NCBI GenBank assembly: GCA_051745935.1
Contig: JBNJEM010000550.1
Coordinates: 1-5,449 of the forward strand
Length of the DNA: 5,449 bases
Source of the DNA: JBNJEM01 sp051745935
GTDB taxonomy: Bacteria > Planctomycetota > Planctomycetia > Pirellulales > Pirellulaceae
Direction of reading: 5' to 3'
In this document: one piece after another, positions 1 to 5,449 of the stretch
Position numbering within the stretch: the first letter of the stretch is position 1
Layout of the letters: the number at the start of each line of letters is the position of its first letter
Program-made: the position numbers and the translations under genes
The notes under the pieces: generated by a model
What the model was told of the DNA's origin: nothing
Databases searched by the model: none
What the model saw: the letters and a program-made list of their open reading frames with translations, nothing else

Positions 1-13
1 TCCGGTTTTTCCG

Positions 14-91
14 TCACGTGTTTCCGGTTCGAAAGCCGTGCCAAAACCAATCGACTTCTTCGGGTTCCTTGATGGACAAAACCTGGGACAT
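14..91 (-). pseudogene. Short leftward frame, possible broken 5' end of an AAA-type ATPase gene
   Basis: Read leftward from the ATG at 91-89, this frame gives 25 residues starting MSQVLSIKEPEEVDWFWHGF and stops at TGA (16-14). A GGAAGG ribosome binding site (105-100) lies 8 nt upstream of the ATG, and no other start codon exists in this frame before an upstream stop near 163. From memory, planctomycete AAA ATPases of the RepA/AAA_25 type begin in a similar way: a short lead, then E-P-x-x-V-D-W-x-W-x-G-[FY], then G-N-V-T-L and a Walker A motif. Here the frame reads G-N-T-stop, while a shift of two bases would restore G-N-V-T. This suggests a frameshifted or truncated gene start, but only 13 bases remain before the window edge and the Walker A region is not visible. 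A chance ORF or a genuine small peptide are the alternatives. Confidence 0.3.
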
Positions 92-140
92 GACGGCTTC
101 CTTCCGATTTCGGGCATCCCATCTGGCAGAAAAACGCGGA

Positions 141-169
141 TCTACACGATCTTCATAACCTCATGTCAA
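141..169 (-). promoter_or_regulatory. Possible sigma70-type promoter for the leftward frame
   Basis: Read on the minus strand, a perfect TTGACA (169-164) is followed by a 17-bp spacer and TGTAGA (146-141), which matches the -10 consensus TATAAT at only three of six positions. The -35 and the spacing are good and the -10 is weak. The location fits a transcript starting near 134 that would carry the GGAAGG site and the ATG at 91 after a leader of about 40 nt. Support is by pattern only. Confidence 0.3.
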
Positions 170-290
170 GGCCAGCTTTTCAAGCCGCCAGGCAGACCGG
201 CCAGACTCCCACGAGACGAGCCCGTGGCATTTGCACCTCGAAAAGCCTTTCCTCAATATGTGCATTGCGGTCTTGCTTCACGCTCGATCC

Positions 291-308
291 TCGCTTGGGA
301 GGAAGCGA
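291..308. repeat. Small inverted repeat in the leader (TCGCTT-6-AAGCGA)
   Basis: TCGCTT (291-296) and AAGCGA (303-308) are perfect inverted copies around a 6-base loop. The hexamer GCGAAT overlapping the right arm (305-310) recurs at 317-322. No T-run follows, so this is not an intrinsic terminator. It could be an operator half-site pair or chance. Confidence 0.2.
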
Positions 309-515
309 ATTGGGGGGCGAATAGCGATCGTAGGGGCTATGAGGTCCGCCCAAGAACGTCTCTGGCGTCTCTTTGCGTAAATGTTCGTGGATATTGGAAG
401 CGCGCCGGCGGGGCAAGCTACTGTTGTACAGCGACATAGATTGCGGAAAAGCACTATCGCAGGGGGAGTGTCCGAAGACAACTGTTGTTCCGTCGAAGGT
501 TCGGAATGGGGCATT

Positions 516-522
516 GGGAGAG
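516..522 (+). promoter_or_regulatory. Ribosome binding site deciding the start of the first HDOD gene
   Basis: GGGAGAG ends 9 nt before the ATG at 532. It supports this start over the in-frame TTG at 373, whose 53 extra residues do not look like real protein and which has no comparable site. Confidence 0.65.
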
Positions 523-531
523 CGAACAAGC

Positions 532-1413
532 ATGGTAAACGTGAACACGCGGTCCTCGACGAACCAAGAGAAGCCGCGACTTAGTGCCGTCATCGATCGC
601 ATTGACGAAATCTCAACGCTGCCGCACACGGCGATCCGGGTCATGGAGGTGGCCAACGACCCCGACTCGGGGGCCATCGACCTGAAAGAGGTCATTGAGA
701 CGGACGCGGCACTCAGTGCGCGCATCCTGCGCTGCGTGAACTCCTCCGCGTTCGCGATACGAACAAGGGTCACCAGTCTACAGCAGGCGATCGCGTATCT
801 TGGTTTGAATCGGATTCGCAACTTGGCGGTGACAGCTAGTGTCAGTGAGCTGTTCAAGAGCGATGAAAAGATTGGGCCTTACCGCCGTTCGCAGCTTTGG
901 CGGCACTTGGTATCGGTTGGGATCTGCGCGCGTCTGATCGCAATGCGATGCAAGATTAACGAGTTCGAGGAGGCGTTTCTGGCGGGTTTGTTACACGACA
1001 TCGGCATTATCCTTGAAGATCAGTACGTTCACGAACCGTTTTCCGACGTGCTTCGATCCTTGGATAACGCCACGCCCCTGGCAACGGCGGAACGCGGGAT
1101 TTTGGGGTTTGATCACACGGTTTTAGGGGCGAAAGTCGCCGCGAACTGGGGCTTTCCCGAGGCGACAAAAGCATCCATCCGATATCATCACGGCTCGGTT
1201 GCTTATCGCGGCGAGCATATCGACATCGTTCGGTGTGTGGAAATGGCCAACCTTCTTTGTACGCTCAAGGGAATTTCTTCGGTCGGACTGAAGCTGGTGA
1301 GGATCTCGCAGCCTGCCCTGACGGGCCTCGCCTTGACCAGAGAGGATATCACGGTTTTGGCGGGCGACCTCGACCAAGAGCTTTCGGCGAGTGCGAATCT
1401 ATTTGAGATTTGA
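532..1413 (+). CDS. Stand-alone HDOD domain protein
   Basis: This 293-residue cytosolic protein is essentially one HDOD (HD-related output domain) module with no receiver or other attached domain. The N-terminal HDOD core begins near residue 24 (I-STLPHTAIRVMEVAND) and runs through a helical D-x-A-L-S-A-R-I-L-R-x-V-N-S segment (58-71) and L-G-L-x-R-I-R-N-L (90-98). The HD-like half follows: W123-x-H125, L-L-H155-D156-I-G, D194-H195-T-V-L-G-A, W206-G-F-P and Y218-H219-H220. It therefore keeps most histidines and the HD pair of the parent fold, more than many HDOD proteins do. HDOD proteins usually act as signalling or regulatory modules whose ligand or partner is rarely known; links to motility and second-messenger signalling are reported for some. 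No enzyme activity should be assumed. It is the first gene of the operon, 10 bp before the kinase gene, so it probably works in the same pathway. The family call is firm; the function is open. Confidence 0.93.
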   Translation: MVNVNTRSSTNQEKPRLSAVIDRIDEISTLPHTAIRVMEVANDPDSGAIDLKEVIETDAALSARILRCVNSSAFAIRTRVTSLQQAIAYLGLNRIRNLAVTASVSELFKSDEKIGPYRRSQLWRHLVSVGICARLIAMRCKINEFEEAFLAGLLHDIGIILEDQYVHEPFSDVLRSLDNATPLATAERGILGFDHTVLGAKVAANWGFPEATKASIRYHHGSVAYRGEHIDIVRCVEMANLLCTLKGISSVGLKLVRISQPALTGLALTREDITVLAGDLDQELSASANLFEI

Positions 1414-1423
1414 GTAGGGTGCA

Positions 1424-3181
1424 ATGCAAAATCCGCCGTCCGACATCGACGATTTATTGGCTGCCGCCAACGTTTCACGGCGCGACATCATTGACACGAA
1501 TTTGGCGTGTGAGTTGTTAAAGGCGTACCAGCCGTCCCTGCTCTTGCTCGCCCACATCGACGGCAACGTGACCTTCGCGGATGACTGTGGTTCCGACATG
1601 GGGTTAGGCGCCGCGAGCGCGGCGGCGGGGGATCTCGTCGCGGGACTGTCGGGAAAGCAGGAATGTGGATTGGCATTCAGGTGGGAGGGGGCGTTGCATT
1701 GGGCGTATGCGGTGCGTTTGCCCGACTGGGTGGACGTGGACGTTGCAGCGTGCCTTCTCCAGCCAAACAGTTTGCCCGCGGAACCAGAGGAGCATCAAGC
1801 GTCATTGGTCGTGTGCGCCGCGTTTGCGTGGGCCGCCGGCCGCAACAAGACGTCGGGGGGCGAGCTGCGCACGCGGTTGAGGCATCTTCAAGCCGAACAC
1901 GAAATGCTGAAGCACTCGCAAGCCCGCGCCGTGGCGGCGGCGATCGAGGAACGCGAAAAACGCCTCCAGCAGCAACGCCAAGACATGGCGCAGCTTGAAG
2001 CGATGATGAAATTGGCCGCTGACGGAATCGCGGCCGTCAATGAAGACGGCATCGTCCAATCGTTCAACGATGCGGCCGGGGAAATCTTCGGTTATGCGCC
2101 CGACGAGGTCATTGGGCAAGATGTAACCATGCTGGCGCCCGATTCGGACCGCCGGTGCGATAACGAACTTTTGGCTGCGTACCTGAACAGTTACAACGCC
2201 GGCGTCGCTGGCCAGCCGCGAGAGGTGCGGGGGAAACGCAAGGATAACTCCCTGTTTCCTCTCGAGATCGCCATTAGCGAAGTGCCCGTGTACTCCGGAC
2301 GCGTGTTCATCGGCATATTTCGCGACATCGCCGAGCGGAGGCGGCTGGAAAGCCAACTTGTTCAGGCGCAAAAGATGGAATCCGTTGGCCAGCTGGCCGC
2401 CGGAATCGCTCACGAGATCAACACGCCCACGCAATTCGTTGGGGACAATATTCGCTTCCTCGAGGATGCGTTTCGGGACTTGGACTCCTTGTTGGCCACG
2501 TGCAATCAGCTGTGCGATACGAAAGTCGAAGGAGAGGCTTCCGGGCAGCTGGTGGCGGACGTGGTGGAAGCGGCCAAGTCCGCGGATTTGGAATACTTGG
2601 TCGAAGAAGTCCCACTCGCGATCAGCCAGTCTTTGGAAGGGGTGGAAAGAGTGGCCAAGATCGTACGTTCCATGAAGGACTTCTCGCACCCCGGTAACGA
2701 AACCAAGCAAGCCGTCGACCTCAACCGGACATTGGAAAGCACGCTGACCGTGTGCCGTAACGAGTGGAAATACGTGGCTGACGCGATTATGGATCTGGAC
2801 GCTGATCTGCCGCTGGTGACATGTCTGCAGGGAGAGTGCAACCAGGTTTTCCTGAACCTGATCATAAACGCGGCCCATGCGATTGGCGACGGGTTGACGG
2901 GAGACTCGACGGAGAAAGGTACCCTTACGGTCTCTACCCGCCGTGATGGTAATTGGGCCGAGGTTCGCATCGCGGATACCGGCACCGGTATTCCGGAGGA
3001 ATCGCATTCCAGGGTGTTTGATCCTTTCTTCACCACCAAGGAAGTGGGGCGAGGGACCGGGCAGGGATTGGCCATCGCGCATTCCGTGATTACGGAAAAA
3101 CACAACGGGACCATCAGCTTCGAGACGGAGATGGGGCGCGGAACGACCTTCATCGTCCGCCTGCCCCTTTCCGGCGCGTGA
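1424..3181 (+). CDS. Cytosolic PAS-domain sensor histidine kinase
   Basis: This 585-residue protein autophosphorylates on His and passes the phosphate to response regulators. In order, it has an N-terminal region of about 140 residues that I do not recognise, a charged helical coiled coil (about 146-190), one PAS domain (about 191-308, closing with F-R-D-I-A-E-R-R-R-L-E), and a HisKA dimerisation helix with H330 in the H-box G-I-A-H-E-I-N-T-P-T-Q. The HATPase follows: N482 in N-A-A-H-A-I, D518-T-G-T-G, F-D-P-F-F-T-T-K (532-539) and G-R-G-T-G-Q-G-L (542-549). All catalytic boxes look intact. There is no signal peptide or membrane span; the hydrophobic stretch at 126-139 is too short. The PAS domain closely resembles that of FixL, but the haem-ligand His position is Asp246. 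There is no receiver domain on the protein, so its partners are probably the two receiver proteins encoded just downstream. The ATG sits 10 bp after the previous stop with a close AGGG site. Confidence 0.95.
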   Translation: MQNPPSDIDDLLAAANVSRRDIIDTNLACELLKAYQPSLLLLAHIDGNVTFADDCGSDMGLGAASAAAGDLVAGLSGKQECGLAFRWEGALHWAYAVRLPDWVDVDVAACLLQPNSLPAEPEEHQASLVVCAAFAWAAGRNKTSGGELRTRLRHLQAEHEMLKHSQARAVAAAIEEREKRLQQQRQDMAQLEAMMKLAADGIAAVNEDGIVQSFNDAAGEIFGYAPDEVIGQDVTMLAPDSDRRCDNELLAAYLNSYNAGVAGQPREVRGKRKDNSLFPLEIAISEVPVYSGRVFIGIFRDIAERRRLESQLVQAQKMESVGQLAAGIAHEINTPTQFVGDNIRFLEDAFRDLDSLLATCNQLCDTKVEGEASGQLVADVVEAAKSADLEYLVEEVPLAISQSLEGVERVAKIVRSMKDFSHPGNETKQAVDLNRTLESTLTVCRNEWKYVADAIMDLDADLPLVTCLQGECNQVFLNLIINAAHAIGDGLTGDSTEKGTLTVSTRRDGNWAEVRIADTGTGIPEESHSRVFDPFFTTKEVGRGTGQGLAIAHSVITEKHNGTISFETEMGRGTTFIVRLPLSGA

Positions 3182-3189
3182 TTCCAGTC

Positions 3190-3194
3190 GGAGG
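3190..3194 (+). promoter_or_regulatory. Ribosome binding site of the REC-HDOD gene
   Basis: GGAGG stands 9 nt before the ATG at 3204, in the 22-bp gap after the kinase stop codon. It is the strongest canonical site in the operon and fixes this start. Confidence 0.75.
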
Positions 3195-3203
3195 ATACGG
3201 ATA

Positions 3204-4412
3204 ATGAAAAAACGAATCTTGTTCGTGGATGATGAACCCAAAATTCTCATGGCGCTTCGCCGATCGTTGCGACGCTTCCGCGATCAGTGGGACATGGTGT
3301 TCGCGGAAGGCGGGGCCGCGGGGTTGGACGAGTGTGCATCCGCCCCCTTCGACGTGGTGGTCTCCGATGCTCGGATGCCAGGCATGGAAGGCTCGGAGTT
3401 CCTGAACGAGGTGGCCAGGCTATACCCGGATACAGTGCGCATGATACTTTCCGGCCAATGCAGCCGGAACTCGGTACTGAAGTGCGTGGCGGTAGCGCAT
3501 CAGTTCCTGAGCAAGCCGTGCGATCCCGAGATTCTCAAGAACGTCCTGCAAAACGTATGCGAGACGCGCGACCATTTCCATCACAGTCCCCACAGAATCG
3601 ACGTCTCGCGCGTTCAACGGCTGCCGAGTCAACGTTGTATATACAAACAGCTCACCGATGCGATGGAGTCCCCGCGAGTTTCCACGGAAGAGCTGGCGGG
3701 AATTCTCGTCCGCGACGTTGGAATGACGGCCAAGGTGATGCAACTGGTCAGTTCCGGATTCTTCGGTTCGCCCCAACGGGTCGAAAACACGGCGGAAGCG
3801 GCCAAGTTTCTCGGACAGGAGATCATTGGAACCCTGGTCGACTGCTCCGCGGTATTCGAGCTGCACCGTGAAGAGAACGCGGAAGAAGACTTGCGGCAGC
3901 TGAGCGATCACTGCTTCGCGGTTTCCGACTCGGCGACGGAAATCGCGAAAACCTTGACCAACGATCCCCGCCTGATTGGCGATGCCCACGTGGCCGGCAT
4001 GCTGCATGAAATCGGCGTGCTCGCTCTGGCCGGACGGACCGGCGACCACCGGGAGCCGTTGAACCCGGGAGACAACTGTCGAAAAGCCGTTGATTTCTCG
4101 AACCCCGTGAACCCGGATCGCGAGGGGGGGCTTGATCCCGGCGGCTACCTGGTGGCGCTTTGGGGACTTCCCGATCCTGTTATCCAAGCAGTCAGCTACC
4201 ATCGCGCCCCTAATTGCTGCCCCGGAGACGCTTTAGCTCCGCTGATCGCGGTCCATGTGGCCAATGCGCTCCTGGAACCATGCCGTAAACCACGGAATGG
4301 AACGACCACTTACTTGAAAACGGACTTCCTGCGAAAGGCAGGTTGCGCGGATCACCTCGAGATTTGGCGGAACATATGCGAGGCCCGCCAAGGAGAAGGA
4401 GTATTGCAGTGA
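3204..4412 (+). CDS. Response regulator with receiver and HDOD output domains
   Basis: This protein has 402 residues. The N-terminal receiver domain (about 1-120) has the acidic pair D9-D10, phospho-acceptor D55 (S-D-A-R-M-P-G-M), switch residue S83 in L-S-G, and K104-P105, so it should be phosphorylatable. After a linker rich in His (124-130), an HDOD domain runs from about 139 (R-L-P-S-Q) through L-V-R-D-V-G-M-T-A-K-V-M-Q-L-V-S-S (168-184) to the HD-like half. That half keeps H236, but the HD pair is H268-E269, the usual D-H-x-x-x-G-A-Y motif reads D311-P312-G-G-Y315, and the terminal pair is H333-R334. The output is therefore probably not a metal-dependent hydrolase and more likely a binding module. 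It lacks any DNA-binding domain. It follows the kinase by 22 bp and its stop overlaps the next start, which fits a partner of the upstream kinase. Closest alternative: a chemotaxis- or second-messenger-linked regulator of the same architecture. Confidence 0.93.
   Translation: MKKRILFVDDEPKILMALRRSLRRFRDQWDMVFAEGGAAGLDECASAPFDVVVSDARMPGMEGSEFLNEVARLYPDTVRMILSGQCSRNSVLKCVAVAHQFLSKPCDPEILKNVLQNVCETRDHFHHSPHRIDVSRVQRLPSQRCIYKQLTDAMESPRVSTEELAGILVRDVGMTAKVMQLVSSGFFGSPQRVENTAEAAKFLGQEIIGTLVDCSAVFELHREENAEEDLRQLSDHCFAVSDSATEIAKTLTNDPRLIGDAHVAGMLHEIGVLALAGRTGDHREPLNPGDNCRKAVDFSNPVNPDREGGLDPGGYLVALWGLPDPVIQAVSYHRAPNCCPGDALAPLIAVHVANALLEPCRKPRNGTTTYLKTDFLRKAGCADHLEIWRNICEARQGEGVLQ
4396..4401 (+). promoter_or_regulatory. 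Ribosome binding site supporting the GTG start at 4409
   Basis: AAGGAG ends 7 nt before GTG 4409-4411, inside the coding end of the REC-HDOD gene. It supports a GTG start and a 4-base GTGA overlap with the preceding stop, the usual arrangement for translational coupling. Confidence 0.75.
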
Positions 4413-5449
4413 CTGAAAGAATTCTATGCGTGGACGACGATCCAAACGTTCTCCAATCCTATCAGCGCGCGTTTCGCAAGCAATTCCGCATCGAAATCGC
4501 ATTGGGTGGCGAGGAAGCGTTGGAAGCAATCATTAACCAGGGGCCCTACGCGGTGGTCGTCGCGGACATGCAGATGCCCGGCATGAATGGTGTAGAGCTT
4601 CTGAAACAAGTGAAGGAACACGCCAAGGATACGGTTCGAATGATGCTGACCGGAAACGCCGATCAGCAGACCGCGCTGGAAGCCGTGAACGAGGGCCACA
4701 TTTTCAGGTTCATGACCAAGCCTTGCCCTCCGGAAACATTTGCCAAGGTTCTCAACGCGGGGCTTGCCCAGTACCGGTTGCTCCGAGCCGAGCGCGACCT
4801 CCTTTCAAAGACTCTTGGAGCCTCTGTTAGAGTGTTGACGGACGTGCTGTCGGCCGTTAGTCCCACGGCATTTGGCAGGGCGTCCCGAGTTCGTCAAATG
4901 GTTCGGGAGCTTTGCCAAGAGCTTGGCTTGAAAGACTGGCAAACGGAAGTGGCCGCCATGCTTTCTCAGATCGGATGCGTAAGTATTCCAGACCATGTCC
5001 TGGTCAAGGCCTACGAGGGAAAAAGACTCTCCGCCACGGAAAGAAAGATCTTCGAAAGCTATCCGGAAAGCGGGCAGCAACTGATTTCGAACATCCCGCG
5101 ACTCGAGGAAGTTGCCAGAATCATTGCCTATCAGCAGCAACACTACGACGGCCAGGGTATTCCCGGCGACGGGACAAGCGAATGTGATATCCCCGTGGGA
5201 AGCCGAGTTCTCAAGATAGCTCTCGATTTTGACACTTTGATCTCCGCTGGGTACAGCAAGGAAACCGCCGTGGCCGAGATGAACGACCGTCCAGGTTCGT
5301 ATGATCCGTCCATGCTCCCCGCCTTGAGCCACGTCCTGGCCATTACCGACGTCCAAGTCGTTCGCCTCGTGAAGATCCCCCAACTTGTTGATGGCTTGAT
5401 TCTGGCGGACGATATCCTAACCCGAAGTGGCGTTCTGGTGTGCGCGAAG
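4409..5449 (+). CDS. Response regulator with receiver and degenerate HD-GYP domain (3' end missing)
   Basis: Starting at GTG 4409 and overlapping the previous stop by 4 bases, the frame stays open to the window edge (347 residues, C-terminus missing). The receiver has D9-D10-D11, phospho-acceptor D53 (A-D-M-Q-M-P-G-M), T81 in L-T-G and K104-P105. A helical linker (about 110-150) leads to an HD-GYP-like domain: A158-S159-R160-V where the first His is expected, L185-S186-Q187-I-G in place of L-H-D-I-G, Y218-P-E-S-G in place of H-P-x-x-G, Q242-Q-Q-H-Y-D-G-Q-G-I-P252 in place of H-H-E-x-x-D-G-x-G-Y-P, then I-P-V-G-S-R-V (261-267). The fold is recognisable but nearly all metal ligands are gone, so cyclic-di-GMP hydrolysis is unlikely. 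The visible end (L-I-L-A-D-D-I-L-T-R-S-G) matches the small conserved tail often following such domains, so probably only a few tens of residues are missing. It is likely a second target of the operon's kinase. Confidence 0.9.
   Translation, partial: MTERILCVDDDPNVLQSYQRAFRKQFRIEIALGGEEALEAIINQGPYAVVVADMQMPGMNGVELLKQVKEHAKDTVRMMLTGNADQQTALEAVNEGHIFRFMTKPCPPETFAKVLNAGLAQYRLLRAERDLLSKTLGASVRVLTDVLSAVSPTAFGRASRVRQMVRELCQELGLKDWQTEVAAMLSQIGCVSIPDHVLVKAYEGKRLSATERKIFESYPESGQQLISNIPRLEEVARIIAYQQQHYDGQGIPGDGTSECDIPVGSRVLKIALDFDTLISAGYSKETAVAEMNDRPGSYDPSMLPALSHVLAITDVQVVRLVKIPQLVDGLILADDILTRSGVLVCAK

Larger units (their letters stand above)
92..531. other. Gene-free leader region upstream of the signalling operon
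   Basis: These 440 bases lie between the leftward frame and the first operon gene. Open frames cross the region on both strands, but their translations look like random GC-rich sequence and match nothing I recognise. The rightward operon promoter should be here. I find no -35/-10 pair or sigma54 site strong enough to name. A 6-bp inverted repeat at 291-308 and an 8-bp direct repeat (ACTGTTGT at 420-427 and 481-488) are the only small structures I can point to. I see no tRNA, riboswitch or hairpin-plus-T-run terminator. Confidence 0.5.

Noticed and set aside
231..259. TTGCAC / 17 bp / CAATAT as an operon promoter
   Set aside because: Both elements match consensus at only three of six positions, no better than expected by chance in this length.
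421..431. CTGT-TGT-ACAG quasi-palindrome, considered as a LexA-like or other operator
   Set aside because: The arms are only four bases and the spacing does not match a known SOS box; too weak to call.
38..439. 133-codon rightward open frame in the leader
   Set aside because: The translation is Arg/Pro/Ser-rich with no recognisable domain and no ribosome binding site; it looks like chance openness in GC-rich DNA.
373..531. N-terminal extension of the first HDOD protein from a TTG at 373
   Set aside because: The 53 extra residues have no resemblance to HDOD proteins, and the ATG at 532 has a good ribosome binding site at the right distance.
180..857. 225-codon leftward open frame
   Set aside because: More than half lies antisense to the firmly identified HDOD gene, and its composition is typical of a shadow frame.
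1802..3250. 482-codon leftward open frame
   Set aside because: It lies almost wholly antisense to the kinase gene, whose PAS, HisKA and HATPase motifs are unmistakable. Long antisense frames are expected at this base composition.
3420..4202. 260-codon leftward open frame
   Set aside because: It is antisense to the REC-HDOD gene and has no recognisable motifs.

Overview
The window reads as a bacterial chromosome segment with fairly GC-rich, tightly packed coding sequence. It carries one rightward operon of at least four genes (532 to the right edge), a leader of about 440 bases with no gene, and a short leftward reading frame at the left edge. Pairing a soluble PAS histidine kinase with response regulators that end in HDOD or degenerate HD-GYP domains is common in Planctomycetes, and also occurs in delta- and gammaproteobacteria. 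The style of these proteins, especially the 'MLSQIGC' version of the HD-GYP core, makes me favour a planctomycete. That is a judgement from remembered family patterns, not from a search.

Layout. Bases 14-91 (minus strand) hold a 25-codon frame with a good ribosome binding site and a plausible promoter. Its sequence resembles the N-terminus of planctomycete AAA-type ATPases and then stops, so it may be a broken gene start. Bases 92-531 hold no convincing gene, only a small inverted repeat and possible promoter sequence. The operon follows: a stand-alone HDOD protein (532-1413), a cytosolic PAS histidine kinase (1424-3181), a REC-HDOD response regulator (3204-4412), and a REC plus degenerate HD-GYP response regulator (4409 to the edge, incomplete). 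Gaps between genes are 10 bp, 22 bp and a 4-bp GTGA overlap, so the genes are almost certainly co-transcribed and the last two translationally coupled.

How the genes may work together (inference). The kinase has no receiver domain and is followed by two receiver proteins that keep all phosphorylation residues, so it probably phosphorylates both. Neither regulator has a DNA-binding domain; both outputs belong to the HD superfamily. The three HD-type proteins show graded loss of the metal-binding residues: the stand-alone HDOD keeps most, the REC-HDOD keeps fewer, and the HD-GYP-like one has lost nearly all. The operon therefore looks like a signalling module that acts through protein-protein contact or ligand binding rather than through transcription or cyclic-di-GMP hydrolysis. 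The PAS domain is FixL-like but has Asp where FixL has its haem-binding His, so the signal is probably not oxygen sensed through FixL-type haem.
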